Assembly (NCBI GenBank): GCA_008933995.1
Contig: WARS01000025.1
Location: 7,423,477-7,487,476 of the forward strand
Origin: Datnioides undecimradiatus
Taxonomy: Eukaryota; Chordata; Actinopteri; Lobotiformes; Datnioididae
DNA: 64,000 nt
Direction: 5' to 3'
Position 1 is the stretch's first letter. Every line of letters begins with the position of its first letter. The notes under the pieces were generated by a model. It saw only the letters and a program-made list of their open reading frames with translations. It had not been told where the DNA came from and did no database searches. The translations under genes were made by a program, and so were the position numbers. Of the stretch, positions 51,301 through 64,000 are shown one piece after another.

Positions 51301-53943
51301 GGATGGGAAACATTCAGTCAAAATGTTTGAGACATGTCTGACTTCAGAGCAGCTCATCTGTCTTTAGGACACCAACACCAACTGTGATGCAGCTCAGAGA
51401 ACATACGACAGAGTCACAAGCAACAGTAAAACAACCCAAACTTGGTTTATGTGACCAGGACGTGTCCCCGATCTCCTCTGTCACACCACCAGCTTCGCTC
51501 CCTCATCGTGTCTCAGGCCATTTTTCTGCTGATGGATACTGACAAAAGATTTAAATACGCCTGAGCTGCATTCACACACCAATTACTGCCTGATAACCCC
51601 GCTGCTGCTCCCCAAACCCAAAAACACAAACACGGCCTCGCAGAGCTGTTGTTTCCCAAAACACAATCTTTTATAATTCACACAGTCGCTCAGGGTGCCC
51701 TGAGCTACACAACCTTCAGAGGAGGACAGACAGCCCGTCGCTCAGGAAGACTTCAAACCTTTGTCCCCGTCATCTCAGTCTAAATTAAGCAGAGAACAGA
51801 CAGGTCTGTGGAGCGTCAGGCCTCTACAGAGGAGTCAGAAACAGAGACACAACTGTCTCAGCGATGGGCGGAGTTGTGTTTAATTCGGGACCGGCTGACA
51901 CAATAAAGAGCGTGCTTTGTGTTGGATTTCAGCCTCAACAGAAACAGGGGGGAAATGTGCGTATTTATGAGCGTGCAGTTTGCAAAGCACCATCAAATCC
52001 AGCGCTAATTATTAGGATTAAATCCAGAAAAGCTTCAGTTTACCACTCAGCTGTTTTACAGTAACGATAACTGGGTAATTGGTTAAGACAAAAAGTCAAA
52101 TATCTGCTTGTTTTGGCTTTGTGGGGGTGTGAAGGGTAAAGGGTTTTCTCTCTTTTTTAAGTACTGTAATTAATTTTTTTTTAAATTTTTGATTAATGTT
52201 TGAATAAAACAAGTCATCCAGTCTTCTGTCCAGGAAATCAGATCAGAGAATTTAAAGACCAAACCACATGACAAACAAATCCACAACTGTAGTACTATCA
52301 CTTTACGTATGTGACACAATTATGCAAAAAAACCATGTGCTTAACACAGAGAAACACATAATACCAAATCATTGCTATCATAAGCTGCGTGATGAGTAGA
52401 GCAAGTGATCTTTCTATCCGAGCACACATTGTAATTCAGAATCTGCACGCCATCTGCCCTCCAGGAGACAAGGACAATAACTCAGTGTTGCAGACAAACT
52501 CCAGGGAGTGTGGCAATATTGTGTCTCGTAGCTACTGTGGCACAACAAATCCTCGTAGACCTTATAGAGCGACAAATCCTCTGCACGGAGACGCCGCACC
52601 TACACCGTGACAATCCCTAAATTACTACCGGCTCCTGCTGGGTGCTGCGAGTGAAGGCTTTTGAAAAAGTCAAGTGGCTTTAAGCACGTGATCAGAGACG
52701 AGATGTTGGGTCGCGACGTGCAGCGTGTTAAAGGAAGCGCGGCGTCTCTTCTCCACGTGAAGCTGCAGGGTTTTGATTTATTGTGCAGTGTTTAAATTGG
52801 GGTAATTTGCAACTGCACTGCTGCGGGACAGTAGAGCGGTCATTGTAAATGATTGTGGCCTGTTATCTTGAGATCCAAACCAAATCGTCTCATCTGCGTT
52901 CTCGTGATGACAACTTAATTGTCTCATAATGAATGAACATTACCCGGCGCCCATGCCCGTTTATAAGATGCTTGCGTCCAATCTGCTGGAAGTCATCCTT
53001 CAGGCTCACGATGAAGCTGTGATCTTCAGGGTAGTGCTTCGTGGTGGAGCTGGACCAAACTGCTCTGCATTGAAAGGTGTTTCCAGGGTTCTGTATAAAC
53101 TATCTTGCTGCACCAACATTGACTTCTGAAGAACCTTCTGTGATCAAACTCTCAAACATCAAGAATTCAGTTTTCTCACACTAACTTTTAGTCTAAGAGT
53201 CATCTGATGTATATTTTTCTTCCTCTCCTTTAAAGCAAAGTCAAGCATCAGCAGCCCTTTAAACACAGGGTCACCGAACGCACCGCGAGCACAGCTCATC
53301 ATCGGCGTAAGCCCCAAAGCCTGCAACAAAACACTGCGATGCATGCTCTGGTGGCGATCGCAATTCTTTTGTGATCGAGCAACTAAGCTGAAGAGCAAGG
53401 CTGCTGCTCAATATTCGACATTCACCAGGTAGGCCACTTCCTCAATGAATGTTAGCAATACAGCGCGAAGGCAACGATATGCATGCATTTGTTATCGTTT
53501 GAGTGGGTATTGGTGGAGTTCACTCACGAGCTTACATTAACCTGAATACAGTGGTCAGTTATTTAACTTCATGACTTTGGCAAGTTTGTCAGGATAACAC
53601 GATGCATCGGGGGAAACATTATGATTGTGCCAATGGAAAAAACAGTTGGGGAAAGCAAAGGAGAAAAGAGCTTTAAACTTCACTTTGGTATTATATTGCT
53701 GTAAAATAAGTGAAGCAGTCCAGTTGCTACAACGCAGAACTTGAGAACCACACAGACAAAACCAGGCCGGACAAGTCTGAGACCGATGCAAACGTCCACA
53801 AAACCCCAAGGAGCCAAAAGCTTGAACTGTCATGACGGATGTGTCCGTTACGTGTGAGGCCCTGTTGAGTTAACAGCTGCATTATCTACGGAGGAAGATC
53901 AGGTCAACTGTTACGACCCCGCTGTCACCATAGCAACAGGAGC

Positions 53944-53971
53944 AAAAAAAAAAAAAAAAAGAAAAAAAAAA
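53944..53971. repeat. poly-A runs
   Basis: Two A runs split by one G. A second run of about 17 A lies at 54358-54375. They may mark old retroposon tails, but no element body was recognised upstream. Confidence 0.6.
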
Positions 53972-55271
53972 GCGTTGGCATGGCAACCAAGTCATCTTTA
54001 GAGAGTTGACCTATAATGTTTCAACACAAAAAAAGGAAGGACGGGGAAAATCAGATTGTAAGATTTCAACTGCTGCTGTTTAATTAGTAATACATATTAT
54101 TATTCATATATTATACTTATAATTAGCTAAATATACAGTTTTCTATTCTTATTTGGCTGCTGAAATGAATCTGTAATACGTTATCTTGGGGATAATCAGT
54201 GAGTGGAGCTCTGGTGTTACAGCAGAACGCAGAACCTCTTTGGCTCACTGCATTCTCCAAACTTGGTTTGCGCTGTAGGTCAGGCACAAAAAGCAGCTTA
54301 GAGCTCATAAATCTCCGTCCCAGAGGAATGCAACTAATCACAGTCACCTCCTCAGGAGAAAAAAAAAAAAAAAAAGCCCTTCTGCAAATTGCATCATTTG
54401 CTTTTAAAGCTTGTTAGACCCAACAATCCCCTGCCGGTGCTCCAGAGGCTTCGTCTCAACCTCCTCAGCTGCAGTCTGCAGTAAACGCTCGCTTACTTAT
54501 CAGAGCGGTCGTTTCATTTGGTTAATCTGCAGCTGGATTCACGAGAAGATCACGCAACATCCCGTGAGCTGTTAATCCATCTCGCAAGGCAAGTGTGGTT
54601 TAGGTGTGACATGACAACAGCAAGATGGCAGCTAGAGGTTAGCACAGATGCCGCTGTAGTATCAGTTACATCAGAACTGCTGCAGAGAGGCTTCGGTTCA
54701 TGAGGTGATCCGATTGGTTGAAGTAGCTGGTTTGTCCAATCACATCCGTTGCTTCGGGTTGTTCTGGGTTAAAGAAAAGGCTACGACCTTGGCAGATTAC
54801 GGGCTCCACTGAAACAACACTTCACACGCTGAAGTGGCTTCGACAACGGCCGCTGAATTTCAATCTCCCCGTGTCAGAGAGGCCGTTACGGACGCAACGC
54901 CACCGGACTTGCGACACTGAGAGAGTTAGCTAGCCTTGAAGCCATCATCCTCACACTCCACTTGGCATTCTGACACTTTAATTATCTTCTCCGTGTTTTG
55001 TCAGACAGTCAATATCTCAAGCCAGACGCATAAACAAACACACGCTCGGATAAGACTCGGAGGAGTTCAGCGTTCGGATCTGACAACAATCAAGGGGCCT
55101 GCTCAGACAGGTACCCAACAAGACAAGACGAGTAATTAGCTAATGAATTTTAACAGCGAGTAAACAACCAAAGAAAAACTAAAGGCAGTTTCAGCTGAGT
55201 CATTCCACATTAAAGAGACTTTTAGAGGATTAAACTGTGTTAAGTTGCGGCTCCAGTCGAGCCAGGAGGCG

Positions 55272-55406
55272 AATAGCTTAGCATGTTTCTTTTAAATCCG
55301 TGCAAAACGAGCAACGGATGGCTTGTGATTTTCATATTTTGACATTTGCCTTCAGAGCGAGCTGGTTCACGCTTTAAACGCCAGCTAAGCTAACGGCCTC
55401 CTGGCT
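55272..55406. repeat. family B remnant
   Basis: Weak copies of the inverted ends, aatagcttagcatg on the left and cagctaagctaacgg on the right. Confidence 0.4.
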
Positions 55407-58400
55407 TAATCAAAATGAATGGTCTTCAGAAGAAACTGGCAACAAGGTCTTACTGGCGTTATGCTCTATTCTAGTTGTACCATGGGAATATTAGTTGATG
55501 CATTGCATTGTAATAGTTGTTGCCTCATACAGAAAGCATGAAATACATATAATCTGACACTGAATTACAATGAAATTCATTTTCAATTCGTCTTTTTATT
55601 TATTCTTTACTTCTCTAACTTGTTTGTACTGTTACCCACCATAGTTTCCTGACTAAAATCTATATAAATATAACTAAAACAGTGTGGAGGAGTAACGTGC
55701 TCAATCAGAGCTGCCGGCAGTGTATCCTGACCACGCTGCATTATTCACAACCCTGAAAATGCAGCAAATGGAAGCGTGTTTCTGTTCAGTGAAATTCATT
55801 TTTGCTCCGTCTCTCAAGGAAAACACAACCCGGTGAATGTTTACTCCCAGGAAACGCCGCCCTCCAGGCGCTGTTCTCATAAATAAGCCTAAAAATGGAG
55901 ACGGCACGACGGAGAGATGGAGAAGCGCGAACTTCCGAACGCGCCGCGGTGGAAACATGACTCAGTGAGCACAGAGAGGAGTCCTGGCGGATAAATAAAG
56001 AAGGTGAAGATGCACGCGCTGGGGCTTGCGTGACAGAGCATGAGTTGAGTGGACTTTCACCTCTGCCGTGGTTTTACAAGTCAAGCCGGGGCGGAGGGCG
56101 ATGCACGGTGCACACACTCACACATACACACACACTCACACACACACGGTTGACTGCTGTTCCCTGGGGACATTGGAGAACTCCCCCCGGGGGAAGTGAT
56201 GAGAGCGCCGCCGCCTGCTGCCCAGCTGTGAACAGCGGTGGAGTTTCCTCACAAAAGCAGAGCTGCGGTTTGTGATAATTAGCCGGTTTTGATTGCTGAG
56301 TCTGTCGAATAAGAGAACAAAAAGAGCATCTAGACAACACGAGCGCCTACGGTGTGTCGCGCTGAACGCAGCCCCAAAGGTTCGTCCGCGCGTTCTTTCA
56401 ACACGTTATCCAAGGTCGTTCAATCAGTGGCCGGTTTTGATGAAGTGTTACAGCTTTACTTTATAGTCCATTCAAACAGCTGGGAAGTATAAAATTCCAC
56501 TTGGATGAGTCGAGGTTTTGCTCCAAGCGTCTCTCCAGCACTATTTTACCCATGACCTGCTGGACCGCTACCTCCCCCACCTCCTTCTTTTCCCCACTTC
56601 TCATTACCTGGGCAAACTGCCTAGCGCTGCAATATGTCAGCTAGTGTGTGAGTGTGTGTGTGTGTGTGTGTGCCTGGAAGGTGAACTCTAAATGAAATGG
56701 TGGACAAGGCTTCCTCCCTCAGTGGGCCGACTGTCGGCCAAAATTACAGCAGCAGCTGATTTTTATTTTATTTATTTATTTCAAAAAATGGAGGTGCGCT
56801 TCTGCAGGAGAGTCATGCTTCCAGGCTAAAAACAAACCCGGGCAACTGTGCATCACTCTGGGGAGAGACGGGGAAGTGGCGGTGTGACTGACAGCCTGCT
56901 GATTCACCAAGTGAAACACAGAGAGCAGCTTGAAAAAAAAGAGAACGCAGCCATCGGAGTGACGAACGCCGCCTCAGGAATCTTGGTGAAGGAACACAGA
57001 TGATTACCGATGTCGCCCGAAAACCAGACGCACATTCTCCGAAGCCTCAAATGAGGCAAATGAGATTGAAAACGTGTCCATAAGAGTGTGGAGTGTAACC
57101 TTTAGACGCTCTTCCAAGAAATAAATTCAACAAACTCTGACAACTTTCACGGGAAGGCGCTCAGAAACTGCAAAATGAGCTCTTTGTGAATGCATCGTGA
57201 CTCTAATTTGGCGTCCTGACGAACACTCTGGGAAAGCACCAGATAATGGGTGATGAGCACAAACAGAAGCCTCGTTGTACTTTCTCGATTACTTCAGAAA
57301 GCTCAGCTACACTGTAGCTCTTTAATATTTGATAAACAGCGTTATATTTACAGTGTGAGACCAAAGGGAGGACAGGACGGAGGGTGGTTATAAATAAATG
57401 ATGAGATGAGCCTCCTGCTGTCAATACAAAAGCTGTGCCTCCCGCTGCTAACAAATGGCTGCACGTGCACGAGAGTGACGCTGCAGTAAAGAGGACTAAT
57501 GTCGCTGTGATCACGTCTCAGCATTCAGAGCAGATAAATCAAAACCAGCAGCTCGGGTTGAATCAGGAAGGAGGAATAGTGGCTGTTAAAGACCTGTGAA
57601 GACAACTTACCAACACTAATCTATTCACACAGTTCTTCAAGCTTCTTCATTTTCCCATTTACCTCATGTAGGAAACTGTAAAAGTGGAACATTTGTGTTT
57701 TAAAGTCACTTGTTTGGATCTATTCGGGATTGAATTTAGGACAAACACCCCCAAAAGTGAGTGCTAAAGGGCATCGAAGGGTCCAAAAGTCAACAGACCG
57801 TGTCCCTGTGGTAACATCTCTGACACTTCCTGCTTTAAATCACAAAATGTCACAGAGATCATGATGCTCTCATGGTCTGTATTCATAATGAAAATCAAGA
57901 TTAAACCTCCCACGGGAGGTTCCTGTCCTTCCACGGGACACCTGAGTTGTTATTTGACAGGTGTATTGTCCCAGGCAAACCCATTGGGGGTCAACACCAT
58001 GCAGTCAAACATGTAGAAATAACCTGAATCAACGTTGGCCGACCCAAACCATGTATCTAAAAGATGCCCATGAGCATTTGAAGTGTAATCTACCTCAGTC
58101 AGTAACAGGAAACCTGAACCTCATGAGCACCAATCATTCAACAATGAAAGTCCACTCAGGAGCAGTGTCAGCTGCTGAACTCCTGGCCTACATGTTGCTG
58201 ATGATGATGAAGAAGGTCCCAGAGAAGCTGAGGACCTCGAGGAGCCAGCCGAACCAGCAGACTCGTTTCCTGAGGTTACCCGTGCTGTGAGAACATCTTC
58301 TCCTTCCTCGTGGTGACACGCTGCAGGTAGGCAACACGTGTTACGACAGCAGTCGCAACCAGCAGCGTGCTTCTATCAGTGAAGCCTCTTCAAGAACCGT

Positions 58401-61400
58401 GTAGCTGCCTTTCATCTATGTCTCTTGGAGACATGACACCACCGGACGCCCGGCGACTCCACTGACAGTCAGACTGTTGCTGTCATGCAGTCCCATAGTA
58501 TGTGCAGAGCCTATACGGGAACCTCATGCATGAATATTCCAGTGTTTGCCGACACACTCGTCCTTCCTTTATTCTCTGAAGAGAAACTGGCAGGTTGTGA
58601 AGCCATCGCAACTTCAAAGGGCCGCTCGAACCATGGATGATTCAATGCAGATACCGAGGAGCTGCAAGGGACGGTGGTGGGGTACTGTAAAAACGTCACA
58701 CTGGAATGTTTTTATATTCTTTGTGTCCTCTACGAAAATCCACATGCTGTCCGACGGCACTTAACAGATGCACAATGAGTCAAGCGGAGTCATTCGCAAT
58801 TAACCGTTAATTTGAAAACGCGCCAGCCGTGAATGAGCGAGCGCAATGAGTCGAACGATGCAATTGGTTTTTGTTCGGCTTGATTTGCCTGGGGTTTTTG
58901 GAATTTGGACAGTCAAGCGGTTTGACCAATGAGGTGAAGAATAACACATAAGAGCAAGTTTCGGACAAAGACCAATGACCGGTCGACCTGGAGGGACTTT
59001 GTACGACGCTGTTATGATGCAGCGTTATGGAGACTGGTCACTGCATCAATGGCTTTAATGGGAACAACAACAGCAGAATGAAAAACAGCTACTTGTAAAT
59101 GGGACAAGATTATTATTTCAAGGTAATCGCTGCAGACATGTACAGCACATGGGGAAAAAAGGGGAATGAAAGGTCAGTAAGGGTGTTTGTGTGAATAGAT
59201 GTGTGTGTGTGAGAAAGGGAGTGTGATGGCATTGAGGGGTGGAGGGCCGTGATTTACAATAACCTTTAGCCGGCGAGGTAAGAGGGGTCGTCTCTATGCT
59301 GAAAAGGCCCCTTGAGGCCAAGTCGTAAATCTGAAGGTGGAAATTACAGCCTGGCAATTTACTGCCCTTCGAGCGCCTAATAACTAATTTTGATCCCTTT
59401 GAACCCCTGTACGAGGTGGTGCCACACCTCCACCGCCTCCCATCACAACATCAGCCAGAGCTTTCAACCTCTCATCTCCAAAATTCAAGAGAATGAGACC
59501 AATGTGGGATTAAACAGGTGGGAATTTCCCTCTTCACGAGGATTCAACTTCCTATAAATACAAGAGAGTGAAAGTCAGTGCAGTCAGTGTTTGATGGCAG
59601 TCTCAAGGCTTGATTGGACTTGATTTTCCCATGGTTGAAAGATGACAAAACAGAAAGTAGAGGAGTCAAAACAATCAGTTATTAAGCTCGAAATTCTGCT
59701 GTGTTTGACGTGAACGGTGGGCAGAAGGCTTGTAGAAACACATTTGCTGATCTAAATCAGTTTTCTTAGAGTTTGGGTCACTGTTGACATGAATTTAGCA
59801 ACTATGAGGCAATATTTTCTTTGTAATTGTGACAATAAAGCCTCCTCAATTTGCTCCAGATCTGATTAGCTTATAACATGAGGCAACGGTTGCTGAGGCT
59901 CATGGGTAATGTAGTGTTTAGAGCCATTCGTCAAACCAAACTGACATAGTTTCTCCGAAATGAAGCGAAATGGATTCAAACTGACGGCCACACCTATATT
60001 AACGTATGTTGTCGAGTTGTGGCTTTTATTTGGCTGCCTGTCAAGGACGCCATCACGTCCTGTTTGCATAGGCGTGACCATTGTTCAAGAAGTCATGAAC
60101 TGTCTTTTTATCCAGATTTGAGCTTGGTTTTTAGATTTTTCTATCTTGTTTGTTATAAACTCTTTATTTTCACCAGTTAAAGGATTTTAGTCATTGTATC
60201 AAACAAGAGGAGCAAATGTTAGCAGCAGCATGTCTCACGTCTCCACCTGGACGTCCAGTTTCCGCCAAACATCATGAGAGAAACACCGATTTTTAGCACG
60301 AAATTGCTTTAAAACGTGTTTTTATCAGTTTTCATCAGCAGGTTTATTTGTTTTGAAGATGAAGAGACTGTTGAGTATAATTCGGCTTCGCATCGCCAGA
60401 CTGTGTCTTTTGTTGTTTCGATTGAGAGACACCTAACGGCAGAAAATCACATATTGTGTTGTATGTTCTGTCAGCTTGCAGGGCCTCATTAAAAGGCTGT
60501 AACTTGCTTTACTTGTACAAAAATAGTGTAAAAGCAACATATTACCTAAGCGAACTGACTGCGAGTGGTGGCTTTGATCTCTCGGTGAGAAAGGTTCATT
60601 TCCACAGCATGTTTGTTTTAGAAGAAAAATGCTTTTATATCAATAAATCTGATATTCAATCTGCGTGTTTTGTCTCAGAGTAAATACAGCCTTGTCCCAG
60701 AGGAAAGAACAAGGCCTGAGAAAGCTCTGAATAATAATTCAAATACTATGTTTGGGAGGAAATACATATTGTATACTCTAATCATTCTGGGAACTCAAGC
60801 TCCACCTGCAGGTCTTTAGGGCAGGAGCTCAGAGGTGTGTGTGTGTGTGTGTGATGATGTCTGTATGTGGAGAACATGATAAAGAAGCAAATAGTCTCAT
60901 GTGAAGATGGACCGTTTGGCTTTCACTGGGGGGAAATGAGAACGCAGCTATGAAACACCCCACAGACACATCCCTCCTCCGATGCACGCGCTCTCGCCGT
61001 GACACGTCCGGCGTATGGCGCGGTGATAAATTGATGCCACCGCAACACATGGTGATGCGGCGCCCGTATTAAAAAGGTCAGGGAGGAGGGGGTAGGGGGG
61101 TGGTTTTATTACCCAATGAGAACGCCTACTCTACTCTGTTTTCCACATGTAATGTTCTGTCACACTCCTCTCATTTGGTCCCGGTAACGCCGGGGCATCC
61201 GGGCAGCAACGAAGCCGCATATCGGCGTGAAACAGCCAAACAAGCGTGGCCGGAAATGTCACACCATCCATCATCTATTACCCACGGAGAGCAGAACGCT
61301 CCGAAGGGGACGAATAGTTCATGTTTTTGTTTTTTCTCTCTTTCAGGGACGCAGCAGCAGCAGCAGCGAGCGGGTTGATGTGCTGTGACCGCCATTCGCC

Positions 61401-64000
61401 TTGTACAGCAGGAGGACGACCCCGTGTCCTCTTAGTCTGGCTAAGCTGGGAAATAGGATTATTGTCTTGTCTAGTGCTGCACCTAACTGTGCATTTTCAT
61501 TAGCAATTAACCCTTTGAACCCTTCCCTGTTGTTTTCCCCCCTTTTTAATCAGATACTCAGTGATGCTGCCCTTTGGCATTGGTGCTGTACAAGGACCAA
61601 AGCAATTTTAAATTAGTTGGGTTTTTCTCTGTGTTTTTGAACGTTTTCAATAAACAGTTTAGCAAATATCTTTGTATGAATGCATAGAGAACAATGTCAG
61701 TGGTCCAGGAATATAAAAACTATCTTAGTAGTGACAAAAATAGTTTAATAGTAAAAGCAAATAAACTGAATTTGCATGGTTTTTGCATTTTGGCTGAATG
61801 CGATCATGCTCAACGCCACCATTAATGCTGTGATATGATCGGGAAGTGTCATTTAGCAGCTAAGTCTTTAACTTTGTTTTCCAGTTTGCACTCTCTGTCT
61901 GGAGAAACTGTCAAAATGACTCATCGCAGACGCGAGAAGAAGGTTTGGTTTTGACTGCGGGGATGATGGAGGCTATTGTCCCGCAATGCAAAGCACAAAG
62001 GAAGCGGAAGAGCTGCGCGAAACATTTGTGAATTTCGAGCGGGGATGAGACAGGACCGGAAAGATCTTGGAAAACAAACAGAGGCATAAAGGACATTTGT
62101 TGTTAGAAAGACATTTTGATTCTTCTTTGTTATCAGTTGTCAGTTTAAAGGACGTGTAGTGGTTTCATCTCCTGTTCGTATAAAATGGTGAATTACGTTG
62201 ATTTCTTGTATATTTGCTGCAAAAACTGAAGTCTGAGGAGCTGAAACCAGGCAATGTTTGGCACTTCTGAGCTTGATCCAATGACTAAAATGATTCCTGG
62301 ATTATCAAAACAGTGCTGGATCCATTTCCTGTCAGCAATGTAAGCCCTTGTTTCTAGCTTTACATGTGTTCAGAGGCTTTGATGTAATGAGGGGCCGGAC
62401 AGCGTGCAGAGGTCCACCGAGGCACGGGGCATGTTCCGAAATGAGACGAATCCATTCAAGAGAAAAACACGCCGCTGCAGATGAATGGACACTGCAGAGA
62501 TGAAAGCCACAGAACATGAGCTTCAGTGTAGCATTGTAAATCAGAGTCCAGTTGCCAGATAAGCATGGCAATTTTAGTCAGGCTGATAACCAACCGCGCA
62601 ACGGAGCCGTTTGGTGCGGGCGAGGTGCCACATTTGGACAATTCATCAGACAAGTGGTGGGATTTGCAAAGATTACAGTAGGGAGAGAGGGTGGGCTCTG
62701 GAGCATTGATGATTCAATCCCTGTCCATGCAGATAACATCCAGCGACAGTCACGATAAACAAAACACCCTCTGCGCACCAAAGAAGCTCACCGTCTGATG
62801 TTGCCTCCCCGCTGATATGAAAAAGATTGGTAAGATCAGAAAAATATTAACAAAGGACCACGCTGTGCACTGACAGGCAAGTGTGAAGCCGCTTTAGAGG
62901 GAGTATGGGAGTAAATCACTCGCATATGGAAGCAAACGAGCGTAGAGCTAGACCACCAAGCTTGGGCGTAGACTCCGTCTCAAACTCCTAGTTTCGAATG
63001 CAGCAGACTTGAAATAGGTGACTTGTACTTTCTTGACCCCTTGACATTTCCTCCTCCTCCTCCTCCAGCATCTTGGACGTTCGTCTGAAACGGAGGCTGA
63101 AAAGTGATCTCTGGTCCTCCGGGAGCTCCGGGCTCGCTGATCCTTACCTTCATTTATCACAGACCCTTGAAAGGAAAGCGCTCAAAACTCAAAGATTAAA
63201 CTGCGAAATCCTTGAGAATAAGGCACAGTAGGGTAAAGCCGTGCCACGCAGACGTGATTAGAAAACGTCTGACGAAGGACTGAATCGCTGAAACTGAGAT
63301 AGAACAACTTTTAACTGCTTCAGCACCTCAACAGCCCTCGAGGGGTACTTGTTTCTTGTGTATACAGTCACCAATTAACATTTACTACTGTTTAACAACA
63401 CCGGTGAGACCACAACATCGTCTAGTCGCACCTCGAACTATCCAGGTGATCATATAATCTCCAATGCAAGTTTATAGTGGACTGTAAAACATTGTGTGCG
63501 CGATGTAGTTTTAGAGTCTACTGAGCCTTGGACGCAGCATTAAAGCTAAATGGCTTGTAAATATCAAACGGCATGAATTAGCAATTACTGCCTCAGCATT
63601 TTGAACCGGGGCAGCGCACGAGGAGAGATTACAGTGCAGGCGTTTCACTCCGCTGGGGTGACGCACAGTTATTGCTTTAAAGGTTCAGTGAATTGCAAAA
63701 ACCATATTTTCTCATCCACATATAGTCGGTATTCAGCCGTGTAGGTAAATGGTTGGTGGTGGGTAGGTGTTTTGAGCGAACTGTATCGAAATGTCGCCGT
63801 CAGTCAGGGATTTGTGCGGTTTTTACACGGAGAAGCGTCAAAACCCAATTTAAAATGAACTCTTAACCCTTTAATAATGTGTTTTACAGAGGTGTTTTGG
63901 TCCAGGGTTGTAATTTCAGCAGCACAGATGCTACTGAATCATCAAAGGAATATTATAGGCACATTGCAGCGTGTCTCTATGATCCTCTCGCGCCATTACA

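Larger units (their letters stand above)
49541..64000 (-). other. first visible ppfia2 intron, at least 14.4 kb
   Basis: No exon for the liprin N terminus was recognised on the - strand to the window end. Contents seen: the compound repeat 50391-51300, poly-A runs (53944-53971, 54358-54375), (CA)n 56110-56147, (TG)n 56651-56672 and 60835-60853, and a remnant of the TTAGC family near 55272-55406. Short open frames elsewhere look spurious. Confidence 0.7.

Noticed and set aside
50296-51357. 353- and 307-codon - strand open frames (Val/Ala/Pro-rich and Ser-rich)
   Set aside because: They are translations of the triplet and purine repeats, which lack stops in several frames at once. No domain or conserved start is present.
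57203-57514. 103-codon - strand open frame containing ILKSYSVAELSEVIEKVQR
   Set aside because: The segment looks protein-like, but the rest is low in information. No start context, domain or neighbouring exon; more likely part of an unrecognised repeat.
57961-58290. 109-codon + strand open frame
   Set aside because: No family resemblance, no splice or promoter context. Probably a chance frame.
62792-62811. 20-nt stretch with strong - strand acceptor (catatcag) and donor (ACG|gtgagc)
   Set aside because: It could fit only if the preceding exon ends in phase 1, and the encoded xGRQHQT does not resemble the liprin N-terminal sequence before EFAALTK. Probably chance splice words.

Overview
This is vertebrate nuclear DNA, almost certainly from a ray-finned (teleost) fish. 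It holds two protein-coding genes arranged tail to tail, both cut by short and medium introns. On the + strand are the last seven exons of acss3 (acyl-CoA synthetase short-chain family member 3, stop at 5148-5150). On the - strand is nearly all of ppfia2 (liprin-alpha-2, stop at 8320-8322), from an N-terminal coiled-coil exon at 49439-49540 down to the last exon at 8320-8378. The two genes are neighbours in human as well (chromosome 12q21), so the synteny supports both names. The fish assignment rests on compact introns, abundant CA/TG microsatellites, and dispersed repeats with TTAGCTTAGCATAAA-type ends that I associate with percomorph fishes. The species cannot be read from the sequence.

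Layout. 1-5150: the 3' part of acss3, covering the C-terminal part of the AMP-forming synthetase fold with the PKTRSGK catalytic lysine motif. 5151-8319: convergent 3' ends, with poly(A) signals on both strands, two Pumilio-type motifs on the ppfia2 strand and a CpG-rich patch. 8320-49540: ppfia2. In transcript order it encodes the long coiled-coil region (49540 to about 28970), a Ser/Thr/Pro and basic middle region (27637-21321), SAM1 (17921-16925), the SAM1-SAM2 linker with the CASK-binding insert and a 33-nt microexon (14370-13241), SAM2 (13147-12770), SAM3 (12648-11262), and a C-terminal tail ending VRTYSC, the PDZ ligand for GRIP-type scaffolds. 49541-64000: the first intron seen. No exon for the roughly 100 N-terminal residues of liprin-alpha-2 was found there, so the 5' exons must lie beyond the window.

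All exon boundaries were placed by hand from reading frame, splice sites and remembered liprin and ACSS3 sequence. The 29 ppfia2 exons sum to 3,555 nt (1,184 codons plus stop) with every junction in phase. Leaving out the 87-nt exon 30511-30597 gives 1,155 residues, which with about 100 missing N-terminal residues matches the roughly 1,257-residue human protein. That exon, and a 57-nt phase-preserving exon at 10240-10296, therefore look like cassette exons that I do not recall from the canonical human isoform.

I see no prokaryotic-type system, CRISPR array, rRNA or convincing tRNA. The points most worth a second look are the two unlisted cassette exons, a GC-AG intron with a (UG)19 tract beside the SAM3 acceptor, fold-back repeat families, and a roughly 900-bp compound triplet/purine repeat whose long Thr/Ala open frames imitate a gene.
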